This document shows positions 20,908 to 31,649 of a stretch of 64,000 bases of DNA, piece after piece; position 1 is the stretch's first letter, and every line of letters begins with the position of its first letter. The stretch comes from Pictodentalium vernedei (Eukaryota > Mollusca > Scaphopoda > Dentaliida > Dentaliidae): NCBI GenBank assembly GCA_031216915.1, contig CM062294.1, positions 160,783,455 through 160,847,454 on the forward strand, in the 5' to 3' direction. A program made the translations under genes and the position numbers. Below the pieces are notes generated by a model. It was not told where the DNA came from and ran no database searches. It was given only the letters and a program-made list of their open reading frames with translations.

Positions 20908-21699
20908 TTTTTCGTTTTTAAATTATTAATATTTCCTTTAGAGTATGCTAACATGAGTTATTCTATTATTTTCAAAATCAAATGTATAATTATTTTTATG
21001 TTTTATGTTTAAAGTAAATAAAACTCTTCTGTCTTTAATATAATAACTAAAACCAGTTGAGGAAAAACATTTTACAAAATGAAACCTCTATAAATGCGTT
21101 TTGCCCTCGAAAATGTTAAAGATCACATCACTGATTGTTCACTCCGCGAAAAAGTTTGAAAGTTTTAGCGCATAAGAAACCGGTTTCTGATTTAACGCGT
21201 TTGAGAATAATTATATCCGTTAAAAGGGTTCATTCATATCTCCGAACATTATCACAAGTAGATTAAAATTCAATTACCTCTTAAAACCCGATTGAGTGGA
21301 AAACGCGCTTTTATTGTCTATTATTAGAACGAAATACCTTTCATTCACTCCGGAACAAAACATAAGTGTCTATTATAATACAATCTATCTCTTAAAATTC
21401 ATCCAAGTGAAAAACCCTCTATAGTGGAATTTTTATTTGAATGAAACAATTCTACGAACTGTTTTATTAAGATTTATCTAACAAAATGTTGCTATGACAA
21501 AACGTGAACGGACGATTTCCATCGGTTCTAATTTTCCGAAACTTGAGTTTTCAATGTCATCCATTGAACAAATACCTTTCATTCACACCGGAACAAAACA
21601 TGAATGTCAATTTACAATACATGGGACGACTCAATTTTATAGTCGACTCTATTGAATGAAAAAAGCTGTTTTATTTACACTGACTACAAAATTGAAAAA
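20908..21699. other. Non-coding region inside the right TIR
   Basis: No coding frame recognised. It contains an imperfect direct repeat of about 55 bp (21328-21384 and 21566-21620) built around AATACCTTTCATTCAC and CCGGAACAAAACAT. Probably promoter or remnant DNA of the element. Confidence 0.5.
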
Positions 21700-22426
21700 C
21701 TCCTCAAAACCGATTCAATCACGATTCACCTCACAAAACTCGCGAGGTGAATCGGCATGAAGGGTTTTCGCCGATCGGATCGCACCTTAGACCGTCCCAA
21801 ACGCGATCGCGAACGTGGTGGTGTCCCAGAAACGGCAAACCGCCTTTTTTCCATGTACCGGAGGCCCAAATCGATTTTAAAAAAAATCCTCGACGAGTAA
21901 CTACGCTTTACGCTCACTTTTCACCTTTGGCGAACGTCGAGAAAACGTTTTGAGGTCGATTTTTCCTGATCTAGAATCGGCAAATGGGTTTCGCTGATCG
22001 GATCGCACTTTTACCGTTTAAACACCCGTTGGCGAACGTCGATGTCCCAGAATCGGCAAACCTCTTTTTTGATGCTTCCTAGAACCGGCAAAGCGTTTTT
22101 TTTGCTCGTGTTCACCAACGATAGATCGAAGGTCTGATTCGCGATGGGAACGTCGAGAAAAATTTTTAAATTTACATTTTCTTCAAATTTCGTACATTTT
22201 TTCACTTTTGAGCGATGTGTCGAATGTGCCAACGGGTGTTCGAACGTTAAAAGTGCGATCTGTGAGCCTCAAAACAATTGCCGATTCTAGGACACCATGA
22301 AAAAACGACATTTTTTGCACTCTGTACACGATTTAACACTGAATCCCTATGGCAGTACACGTACATGTACGTGTACTTGTACACGTTTTGTAAATTCTGT
22401 CCTTGAATCGGCACTTTATACCTACC
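21700..22426 (-). repeat. Right terminal inverted repeat (Polinton 1)
   Basis: 727 bp, reverse complement of 4626-5357. Ends CTTTATACCTACC. The 22 bp palindrome GTACACGTACA + inverse is perfect here (22355-22376). Confidence 0.9.
22355..22376. repeat. Perfect 22 bp palindrome in right TIR
   Basis: GTACACGTACA followed by its exact inverse, about 50 bp from the element end. Could form a cruciform or bind a dimeric protein; function unknown. Confidence 0.8.
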
Positions 22427-22683
22427 CAGATGGATTTGAATTAATGGCAGCGGGGGACACATTCCCCAATATAACAGTATCAAAGGTGGAAGAGACTTCA
22501 ATTCATCTGGTGAAAGCAACACAGCTTTATCGGTTAAGGCTCGGAAAATGGAGGTCGTCGGACATTAAAAAGAAAAGATCCCCAAAAGAGAAAAAAACAG
22601 CCTTTTTCAAGCTACCTATATTATTAGAAAGAGTTTCTTTATATAATGCACATCACCATATTATATATACTTTTATTTTTTAA
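22427..22683 (+). pseudogene. 3' part of the reading frame split by Polinton 1
   Basis: Begins with the right target duplicate CAGATG and continues in phase with 4520-4625: GFELMAAGDTFPNITVSK, then LVKATQLYRLRLGKW and a Lys-rich end. The stop at 22681-22683 is probably inside an intron or non-coding DNA. In copy 2 an extra G near 48764 shifts the end, so only the part up to about 22590 looks constrained. Confidence 0.5.
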
Positions 22684-23245
22684 AAAGAAGATTGCTTAAA
22701 CAATCTGCAAATACGGTGTCTTTTGGGGGGAATACACTATAGGTACAAGCAGTTAACATTGTTGCTAACCAGAATCTTTTGAGTACTTCCTCAGATTTTT
22801 TCTTATGGGACAGTGTCAACTTTTCCTTCCAGAATTTTTTTTCTGCCGAAACAAAATGTTTAGTTCGCCAACTTGACTCCATTTCTATTTGCACCCCCTT
22901 TCACATCGTCTTGTTATGATCAGCTGTTGCGGTCCGCTACCTCTCTGTGTGACATAATAGTAGCTGTGTCTGATTAATCTTCGAAGAAAAAATGGAATTG
23001 TTTTTCAATTTCCTCAATCGCCACTGACGAGATAGCTCTCCCTCCATTATTTCGTGCTAGCTGTCCTAACTTTTTTCTCGGTATAACTGTGTGGTCATTC
23101 TTGATATCCACCTGCTCAGTGCAGACAACCTATGCCATGATTGAGTGTGTATAAAAATTCGTTTCCCTATATTTTATTATTTGATGTTATGAAAAATGGT
23201 TGACATATCAAACATCAACTTTTGACAACATGAAGGGCTCTGGAC
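22684..23245. other. Non-coding right flank (unit 1)
   Basis: No open frame with recognisable content. Possibly intron of the split reading frame. Confidence 0.4.
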
Positions 23246-23505
23246 ATGGAACTTGCCAAATTCAACGAGTTTACCCTGTTCACGAAAGATGCTGAAACAC
23301 AGACGGAACCGCCGGAGGGAAACGAAACCCAAACTGTATTGATGAAGATTTTCAAAAGTTTAGAAAATCTGAGAAGTTCACCACTTCAATTCCGGGCAGA
23401 GAAAATAACCACCCTATCCGTTTCCAGTTGATAGAACACCCTTTGCAAATCCCAATACAAGTATCACAAAAAGGCAAAAAACCTGGCCGTAAGCCAAAAG
23501 AAAAG
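23246..23505 (+). other. Candidate exon with AT-hook-like motif
   Basis: An open frame begins MELAKFNEFTLFTKDAETQT and stays open 61 codons. An overlapping frame then reads LIEHPLQIPIQVSQKGKKPG followed by RKPKEK, an AT-hook-like GRKPK motif. It ends at AAAAG|GTTAGT, a good 5' splice-site match. Copy 2 (49397-49656) preserves both. It may be a further exon of the gene split by the Polinton. Weak evidence without transcripts. Confidence 0.3.
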
Positions 23506-23518
23506 GTTAGTCACCACA

Positions 23519-23757
23519 CATACACAAACACACACACACACACACACACACAGTCTTGTCTTCCCTACATACCGAGGTACCCCATTGTTTGTCCTTTGTG
23601 TGGACTAACGGTTTCAACCTCGTTTTGCCGGTACAGTTCTGGGAAAACAACCGAGGTAAAGGGTTTCTTTTGTCTTTTGTACCTCGGTAAGGCGAAACAC
23701 GCAAACTCTTTTGTCTAGTTACCTCGTCAAGTTGGTAAGACAAACCCACGCACACAA

Positions 23758-23792
<35 letters not shown>

Positions 23793-24207
23793 CTTGTTTT
23801 CCCTACATACCGAGGTACCCCATTGTCTGTCCTTTGTGTGGACTAACGGTTTCAACCTCGTTTTGCCGGTACAGTTCTGGGAAAACACCCGAGGTAAAGG
23901 GTTTCTTTTGTCTTTTGTACCTCGGTAAGGCAAAACACGCAAACTCTTTTGTCTAGTTACCTCGTCAAGTTGGTAAGACAAACGCACACACACACACACA
24001 CACACAGACACACACAGTCTTGTCTACCCTACATACCGAGGTACCCCATTGTTTGTCCTTTGTGTGTACTAACGGTTTCAACCTCGTTTTGCAGGTACAG
24101 TTCTGGGAAAACAACCGTGGTAAAGGGTTTCTTTCGTCTTTTGTACCTCGGTAAGGTGAAACACGCAAACTCTTTTGTCTAGTTACCTCGTCAAGTTGGT
24201 AAGACAA

Positions 24208-24243
<36 letters not shown>
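23519..24243. repeat. (CA)n-linked VNTR, three units (unit 1)
   Basis: Three copies of a 190-240 bp unit (from about 23551, 23789 and 24015), each joined to the next by a (CA)n run. Within each unit TACCGAGGTAC and GTACCTCGGTA form an inverted repeat about 110 bp apart. Unit 2 has only one (CA)n run here. Open frames rich in HTHTHT or VCVCVC come from this microsatellite. Confidence 0.9.
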
Positions 24244-24245
<2 letters not shown>

Positions 24246-25097
24246 TTCATTGCATTGTAAAAAAAACAGGTCTAATAATGCCCCAATCCTGAAAAAAAAC
24301 ATCTCAGCTCTATTAATAGTGAGGGTTGAAATGTGTTTTTTTTACTTAAAAATGCGTTTTGCCTCTTGCGTATTGATGCATCAAGCGAAAATGCAGGGGG
24401 ATAATTATTCCTTCTCCAAGACAAGACGTTGGTAATCGTTTCAATGTGGTTAAGATTTGTTAGTTTTCAGAACGATATCTCAGAATTGCGCCTTCTTTTG
24501 CTGAATTCGTAACAGATATCTAGCGGCAAATTGTTGAAATCTGCTTAAAACAACAGTTTACAAATACGCGAATGGAAGACAATGCGAAGGGTGCATTCAG
24601 TGAATTATTGAAACACAACACTTCTTGTCGCTAAACATTCTGCAATTACGCCTCCCTGAACGAGTACGGGATTTTTTCTCCACAGTTGCATTTAGTGAAT
24701 TATTGAAAACATGTGTTTGAAAAAATGTATCTCTGAATGGATTACTAGAGTAGTATTTTTCTCAGAGTGTGTTTGTTATTTGTCTTACAAATTGACAGGC
24801 GCACTTTCATATCGGATTATAAGCGCGTAATTTTTAAATATCGCTTTCCTCAACGTTTGCGCCTTTTTGTTGTGTGAAAATCGATCGTCAAAGTAAAAAA
24901 ATAATTATTGCGCATTTAAACTAAACACATTTTGTATCCCTTTGCCGACGTAGCGGTTCTTTGAGTGTCCGTCTGTTATGTTAACGGAATAACAATGCCA
25001 TAAATTAGGTTTCTGTGTACATATATTCCGTATTTTAACCGTTTTAGTTTCACTCTGGGTAAAAGATTGTATGTTTATCAACCAAACCTTCATTGGA
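24244..25097. other. Non-coding right flank (unit 1)
   Basis: No recognisable gene. Mildly AT-rich, with a repeated GTGAATTATTGAAA-type phrase (about 24600 and 24693). Confidence 0.5.
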
Positions 25098-25994
25098 GGC
25101 CTCTACCCCGTGACTGACACTATAGTATTTAACACTGAATTCCCCCTTCCCCAATGCTGGCACTCCAGCGAAAAGCATTTAATACTGATTTCCCCATACC
25201 CCAATGTGGGAACTCTGGCGAAAAAATTAAGATAGGATTCTCCATAAGGGGGTTCTCTCTCCAGTCCATTTTTACCTGTGACTGCCACTATAGCGAAAAA
25301 CATTTATCACTGAACTCCTCATACCCCAGTGTTGGCACTGTGGCGAGAAAATTAACACAGGATTCTCCATAGGGCGGCTTGTCCCTCAAATGCCATTTTA
25401 CCCGTGGCTGGCACTCCGGCGAAAAGCATTTAACACTGAATTCCCCATACCCCCAATGTGGGCACTCTGGCGAAAAAATTGAGATAGGATTCTCCATACC
25501 GCGGCTTGTCCCTCAACAGCCATTTTTACCGTGGCTGGCACCCCGGCGAAAAGCATTTTACACTGAATTCCCCTCTTCCCCAAGGGTGGCACTATAGGCA
25601 CAAGCATTTAACACTGAATTCCCCATACCCCAATACTGCCACTATAGGTACAAAATTAACATAGGATTCTCCGTAAGGGGTTCTCCCTCCAGTCCATTTT
25701 TTACCCCTAGCTGGCACTATGGCAAAAACATTCATCACTGAATTCCCCATACCCCAATGTTGGCACTATGGCGAAAAAATTAACACAGGATTCTCCATAG
25801 GGCGGGCTTGTCCCTCAAATGCCATTTTACCCGTGGCTGGCACTCCGGCGAAAAGCATTTAGCACTGAATTCCCCATACCCAAATACTGCAACTTCATTT
25901 ACAAGCATTTAAGAGATACTTCTCTTTTCTTCACCATTCTATGGAGAGATTGATTAATAAGCAAAATCCCCATATTTGCCAACATAACGTAATT
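25098..25994. repeat. Minisatellite of CATTTAACACTGAATTCC-type units (unit 1)
   Basis: At least eight variants of a CATTTAACACTGAATTCCCC phrase, followed by ATACCCCAATG, then GGCACT-TGGCGAAAA and an ATAGGATTCTCCATA phrase. A higher-order period of about 430-450 bp is visible (25278/25728 and 25426/25857). Open frames here are repeat artefacts. Confidence 0.8.
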
Positions 25995-26006
25995 GGGGGG
26001 GGGGGG
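25995..26006. repeat. Poly-G tract
   Basis: Twelve consecutive G here, sixteen at 51464-51479 in unit 2. Confidence 0.85.
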
Positions 26007-26016
26007 CTACCCCAGG

Positions 26017-26359
26017 GGGTGGCACTATAGACACAAGCATTTAACACTGAATTCCCCATACCCCAATGGGGCCACTATAGACCCAAATTTTACATAGGAT
26101 TCCCCATAGGGTTTTGTGTCTATAGTGGCATTTTTGTGCTTATAGTGGCCCCATTGGAGGCAGAAAAAAGATTACAATCTTTTTTCTGCCTCCAATGGGG
26201 CCACTTTTTTCTGCCTCCAATGGTACCACTATAGACACAAAAATGCCACTATAGACTCAAAACCCTATGGAGAATCCTATGTTAAATTTGTGTCTATAGT
26301 GGCCCCATTGGGGTATGGGGAATCCAGTGTTAAATGCTTGTGTGTCTATAGTGGCACCC
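26017..26359. repeat. Foldback palindrome at the unit 1/2 boundary
   Basis: Arms of about 155 bp. GGTGGCACTATAGACACAAG at the left pairs with CTATAGTGGCACCC at the right; both arms pass through CCCCATACCCCAATGGGGCC / GGCCCCATTGGGGTATGGGG blocks. The centre is CAGAAAAAAGATT|AC|AATCTTTTTTCTG. A short CTTTTTTCTGCCTCCAATGG phrase is doubled on the right arm side. The left end of unit 1 (144-300) carries only the right arm. Confidence 0.8.
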
Positions 26360-27575
26360 TTCACTACTCATGTCAAACATTTATGTCTACACGTTAACCC
26401 TTTGAACCCTAGAGACACTTTTTCCGGATTGATAGTGATGTAACCTGAAATGGTAAAGTAAGTGGTTGCTATGTGAATTTCTATAGTAGACCAACCAATA
26501 TTTTCAATGCACAGCCCAAAGGCTGCAGGTTGAAAACATTATTTGGTGTATCCCCAAATAATGATTTTGCACCCTTTTAATTGACTGCACTGCACTGACA
26601 TGGGCGATATTATCAGTGTTCAAAGGGTTAAAGTTTTCCTGGAGAACAATACAGGCCAGACTGTTGAAAGTTTTAGACATCATCAACCCTTTTTACAACC
26701 ACGCCCACTTTAGCTATACATGAAGGACCTCTATGTACGTCTGTATGCGAGAAAGTTTAATACAATTTATGACATATTTGAGACTCTATCATCTGATCAA
26801 TTGCTGGAAAGCTCTGAGCCGTTTCCAACAATTAATCAGATGGTAGGTTTGATATACACATGCCAGAATGTGCAGATAATCATCATAAAATAGATGACAA
26901 TAGTCGCTTTCGGCAGCGTAAGTGTTAAACAAACACACTGCCTGACCAATAAAACTGATCCTTTCAATCAATATTATTACCCCGAGTCACATCTGAAAAA
27001 TATGAATGGTCACGCTGTCGCCTTACAGCCCGGATTCTAAACAGTGACCTGCCAAAATTTGAAAATGAGTGTTTCTCTTCGTGGATTACTTTTACCCATC
27101 TCGTGAAATAAAACGAGCTGGTCAATTCCAGATGGGAATTGAGCAGAGTATTTCATTTGTGGTCCACCTGGACAATTAAAGGCACTTGGCATTAAAATAA
27201 TTACTAGATTGAAATTTGAATAAAACATGTACACACAACAACGCAGCGCACGTTGTAGCCCAGAAATAATGTCTTCCCACCTTTCCACGAAACAAATTAC
27301 TTCGCAAAAGCGACTCTAATGCCCTGGAAATTTTAGAATAAACGATGACGCATTATCAAGCTGGTAACAAAAGACACAACATCTGTAACATTCCTCGCGA
27401 GTACACACGACATCTCAGGTACACGGAATATAAGAACCTCAAGGGTCCTTTTACTGGCCCCATTGATAGACCACTCGCACGAGTGAATACCCGTGGCAAG
27501 TAGTTTCCGTAGACGTCGAACGGCGCAGTTTTGAGCAATGGAGCGTTGGCTAACTTGAAACGGAATACAACCATT
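26360..27575. other. Non-coding flank, unit 2
   Basis: Counterpart of 361-1530, matching unit 3 more closely than unit 1. No gene seen. Confidence 0.6.
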
Positions 27576-27719
27576 TTATCCATATTTATTTATTTATTTA
27601 TTATTGTTTAAGGTCACATACTTATGCACAATGGCTAATCGTGACCGCGACAGTTTTACGGGTGGAGGAAGCCGGAGTACCTGGAGAGAACCACCGAGCA
27701 ACGACGTTATCCATATTTA
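27576..27719 (-). mobile_element. SINE-like insertion private to unit 2
   Basis: A 118 bp insert (27589-27706) flanked by 13 bp duplicates TTATCCATATTTA (27576-27588 and 27707-27719). Read on the minus strand it ends in an (AATA)n tail. It contains GGTGGTTCTCTCCAGGTACT and CCGGCTTCCTCCACC, a motif I associate with molluscan short repeats and also seen at 62478-62600. Units 1 and 3 have the uninterrupted site once. Confidence 0.8.
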
Positions 27720-28003
27720 AACACAGTTTAGCGTGGCATGTCCTCCGTTCGAAGCACATGTGTAAACTTTCGTATTTTAGCAAAAAGAAAAAAGAAAAAC
27801 AATGCCAGTGCAGGCAAGTTTTAGTTGGTACAATATGACCATAACAGGATGGAATTTAAATGTCGCGGACCAGGTAATTTCCAAACCATTCAAAACCGTA
27901 TAACTGGACAATTCAATCTGAGTCGCCAAAAATGGGGTCAAAATCATCGAGATGAAATTATCTGCTGCACATCGTGTGGTATTCTTCAGAAACAAACGTA
28001 CAT

Positions 28004-28620
28004 TTCTACTTATCCAATAAATGGCTGTTTATTTGAACACTAAAAACCTTGGATAGATTTTTGCTTTATTCACCCAGTAGGGTGATTAATTTTCGCCATA
28101 GGTTTAACACTGAAAGAATTTATTCCTGTAGCAGAGCCGGACTAGTTGACCTCTGACCTCTACCGCATTCATGTAGTATAAGTAACAGTTCAATTGTTGT
28201 ATTCTTTAACCCCTTTTAAAAGTATTACACAATGCCACTAGAAAATGCTCCACATTGTTAACTTAATAAAAGTATTTTTGCAAGTTTAGCTCAGGTTTGT
28301 AGGGGAATTATATTTAGACAGAAATGTATCACTGAGCCTTTTTTATTTTTAGCAATTTTGCTTGTCTTCGAACTGGACCAATGTACTCCTAATTTCTCGC
28401 TGTGTTTTGTAGCGTGTAACAGCACGATTTCGCCTTGACTGTTCTGTAAAATATTCATGGGATAAACAAAATAAACGTATAGTGTTTTCAAGTAAAAAAA
28501 AAATATTCTATTCGTAGAATTGAGAATGAAACCGACTCGTCAGAAGCTTGTCGGTTTCATTCTTAATCCCACTCGTAGAATATTTTTTTTTACTTGGAAA
28601 TACTATGGGTTTGTTCTATA
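28004..28620. repeat. Internal direct repeat, copy a (unit 2)
   Basis: Counterpart of 1820-2440, with its hairpin at 28483-28600. The recombination switch between unit-3-like and unit-1-like variants lies in it, at 28262-28300. Confidence 0.8.
28483..28600. repeat. Short foldback hairpin a (unit 2)
   Basis: Counterpart of 2304-2413: GAATGAAACCGAC pairs with GTCGGTTTCATTC. Confidence 0.75.
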
Positions 28621-29059
28621 TTTATGAACCGTACTGAAAAACAAAAACGCGTTGTTATTCAAGGCATTAACTGCAATGAGTATGATGTTTTTTAAATACC
28701 TGGGAGAAATTGTGACAAAACCTTCCAAAAATGTTGCTTAAAATCCATTTTACAGTATTCCTCTTCTTGGAAGTTAGTGGACAGGATTTGCAAGGTGTTG
28801 TGGAGGATCTATTGTTGGTCATATATTTCGAAAAATGATGAACTAGGCTCGTTAAAACTTTTCCCGATGTTTATAAAACACGAACTGGAATTGTTGGCAT
28901 TTATTTCCTCGGGGTTACCTAACTCAATACTTCCACCCAGCAAAAAACATGAAAACTGCATTCACAGGTTAGCCGAATCCGACTTTCTCTTTCTCATTGC
29001 TCCTTTCAGGATATGTGAAATATTTTTACGAACACTGTGTAAATATTTATTTTTTTCCC

Positions 29060-29660
29060 GTAAATGGCCATTTACTCGAACAATAAAAGCCTTGGATAAA
29101 TTGTTGCTTTATTCACCTAGTATGGTGATAAATTTTCCCCGTAGGTTTAACATTGAAAGAGTTTATTCTTGTAGTAGAGACTGGCGTGTTGACCTCTGAC
29201 CTCTACCGCATTCGTGTATCAAAATTAATAGCTCAATTGTTGTTTTCTGTAAACCTTTTTGAAAGTATTACACAATGCCGGTAGAAAACACCACACACAG
29301 TTCATTTAATAAAGTATGTTTGCAAATTTAGCTCAAGATTGTAGGGGAATTATTTTTAGACAGAAATGTATTACTGTGCCTTGTTTATGTTTGCCAATTG
29401 TGCTGGCCGATCGCATTGGACCAATGTGCTCCTCACTTCTCTTTGTGTTTTGTAGCTACTACCAGCACGATTTCGCCACGATAACCCTGTAAAAGATTTA
29501 TGGGATAAACAAAATAAACGTATAGTATTTTCAGGTAAAAAAAAACTATTCTACTCGTAGAATTAAGAACGAAACCGACTCGCCAGAGGCTCGTCGGTTT
29601 CATTCTTAATCCTACTCGTAGAATAAATTGTTTACTTGAAAACACTATAGGTTTATTCTA
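29060..29660. repeat. Internal direct repeat, copy b (unit 2)
   Basis: Counterpart of 2860-3480, with its hairpin at about 29530-29640. Confidence 0.8.
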
Positions 29661-30707
29661 TATGTACTCCTTTCTAATCTCATTAACTATTTGGCCGTTC
29701 TCCGAATGATGTCAGCAACGGAGACAAGTGCAGAACGTCATGTACAGTACATTCGCCGTAGGCTGGCCATAATCCACGCGAGGGCCGTAATGATCACGCA
29801 TGCGCTTACCAGATAATACAAAATCATCAGCAGCAAACTTTTATGTAATGAAACACTGCTTGTACTCGGTGCTTCGCAAATTAAATTTTTGATGATATTC
29901 CTATAAATTATGTTTGCAATATAATATTATTGCGTCCGTTGAAATACTGCGCCTCACTTGGAAAGTGACCAGTCCACGCCCGCAGCGCTGTAGTTTGATC
30001 TATCAACTCGAGTATTTCTTACACTGACCTGCTCCTTATTTGCTTTTACATTCATCATGGAAACAAACAAGAAGCCCCGGAGTTCTGCGCCGTCTTTGGG
30101 TGGTCGGAAACTTTGCAGAATGTTGACGAAGATTTATGTTTGTATTGTAATATGTAACAGGATTTTCCAAATGTAACAAATGTTGGATTCGTGTTCGAGG
30201 CAAACACAGAGGCCGAAACGAGTTTTCCGGACAGGTCTAAATTAAGATGTGTCCAGGGATTTCTAGGAATAAGCTATAGACGTGCTGCTGTTACTAATAA
30301 CATAGACCGTCATGACATGATTTGGACAATGTAATTACACCCTTTTCCGTCAATTTTCAAATCTCTTCGCCATTCCTCCTCCTATTTTATGCATAACCTA
30401 CAATTAAAAGGGACATTGATATCGGATTATGTTTTCGGACACGATTAAGGATTGTAAAAGTTTTCCGTCAGGTCATTTCTACACTGCAGGCTTGTAAGAT
30501 TCTCAACATGTTTTAGACGAATATATCATAAAAATGCATCCAATGAGCATTTCACCCGGCTAAATCTAACCAATACGGGGGGAGGGAGCGAAAATTACTT
30601 CTTCGCTGCAGGTGGATCCTCGCATGTCAGATAAAAATAAATGAGATAAAGGGTTCGCTTACATTTTCAACATCTACTCGATCGGAGGAACAAGAAAAAA
30701 CAAAAGC
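29661..30707. other. Non-coding flank upstream of the interrupted frame (unit 2)
   Basis: Counterpart of 3481-4519; no gene recognised. Confidence 0.45.
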
Positions 30708-30813
30708 ATGGATATTGAAACCATAAATTTCGAAGATATACTAAAAATGGATGCCGGCTCATGGCTGTGCAAACTTCATCCAAACACACAACGATTGGGG
30801 AGGAAGACAGATT
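30708..30813 (+). pseudogene. 5' part of the reading frame split by Polinton 2
   Basis: Same 35-codon frame as 4520-4625, with one Met-to-Ile change (ATA for ATG in the EDM stretch). It ends at target duplicate CAGATT (30808-30813). Confidence 0.55.
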
Positions 30814-31540
30814 AGTAGGTATAAAGTGCCGATTCAAGAACAGAATTTACAAAACGTGTACAAGTACACGTACATGTACGTGTACCGCCATAGGGATTCA
30901 GTGTTAAATCGTGTACAGAGTGCAACAAATGTCATTTTTTCATGGTGTCCTAGAATCGGCAATTGTTTTGAGGCTCACAGATCGCACTTTTAACGTTCAA
31001 ACACCCGTTGGCGAACGTGTAGACACATCGCTCAAAAGTGAAAAAATGTACGAAATTTGAAGAAAATGTAAATTTAAAAATTTTTCTCGACGTACCCATC
31101 GCGGATCAGACCTTCGATCTGTCGTTGGTGAACGCGAGAAAAAACACTTTGCCGGTTCTAGGACAGCATCAAAAAAGCGGTTTGCTGATTCTGGGACATC
31201 GACGTTCACCAACGGGTGTTTGAACGGTAAATGTGCGATCCGATCGGCGAAACCCATTTGCAGATTCTAGATCAGGAAAAATCGACCTCAAAACGTTTTC
31301 TCGACGTTCGCCAAAGGTGAAAAGTGAGCGTAAAGCGTAGTTACTCATCGAGGATTTTTTTAAAAATCGATTTGGGCCTCCGGTACATGGAAAAAGGCGG
31401 TTTGCCGTTTCTGGGACACCACCACGTTCGCGATCGCGTTTGGGACGGTCTAGGTTGCGATCCGATCGGCGAAAACCCATCATGCCGATTCACCTCGCGA
31501 GTTTTGTGAGGTGAATCGTGATAGAATCGGTTTTGAGGAG
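30814..31540 (+). repeat. Left terminal inverted repeat (Polinton 2)
   Basis: 727 bp, reverse complement of 47854-48578. Perfect 22 bp palindrome at 30864-30885. Same nested inverted repeats as in copy 1. Confidence 0.9.
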
Positions 31541-31560
31541 AGGAAATAAAAAAGTGATTG

Positions 31561-31581
31561 ATATATATAGGAGAGAAAAAA
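31561..31581 (+). promoter_or_regulatory. Promoter-like TATATATAGGAGAG motif (copy 2)
   Basis: Counterpart of 5378-5399, about 69 bp before the ATG at 31650. Confidence 0.5.
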
Positions 31582-31649
31582 TATATAAATAAATAGTTAT
31601 TTAAAAAAATAAATATCGAATCGAATAGATAATAAAAAATACGTAAATC

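Larger units (their letters stand above)
4626..22426. mobile_element. Maverick/Polinton element, copy 1 (about 17.8 kb, decayed)
   Basis: It has long terminal inverted repeats, a 6 bp target duplication and the diagnostic gene set: retroviral-type integrase, protein-primed family B DNA polymerase, adenain-type protease, packaging ATPase, and major and minor capsid proteins. Size is within the 15-20 kb usual for these elements. Nearly every gene carries stops or frameshifts, most of them shared with copy 2, so this is a fossil. The PLA2-like module and fibre-like gene fit an adintovirus-like lineage. Confidence 0.95.
148..26205. repeat. Tandem segmental duplication, unit 1
   Basis: The whole stretch recurs nearly unchanged at 26206-51675, in the same order and orientation. 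It comprises about 4.4 kb of left flank, the Polinton, and about 3.8 kb of right flank. Position offsets drift from about 26059 to 26188 through small indels and fall to about 25470 after the VNTR, which has lost about 700 bp in unit 2. Differences are scattered substitutions, short indels and one 118 bp insertion. Joined haplotypes in the assembly are an alternative to a true duplication. Confidence 0.9.

Noticed and set aside
23507-24243. Open frames rich in HTHTHT or VCVCVC (for example 23711-23956)
   Set aside because: Translations of (CA)n microsatellite; not genes.
25098-25607. Several roughly 70-codon frames with repeated motifs in the minisatellite
   Set aside because: Repeat artefacts on both strands; the repeated motifs follow the DNA repeat period.
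23519-26006. CRISPR-like repeat and spacer pattern
   Set aside because: Repeats are degenerate, long and microsatellite-linked, spacers are not unique, and the DNA is eukaryotic.
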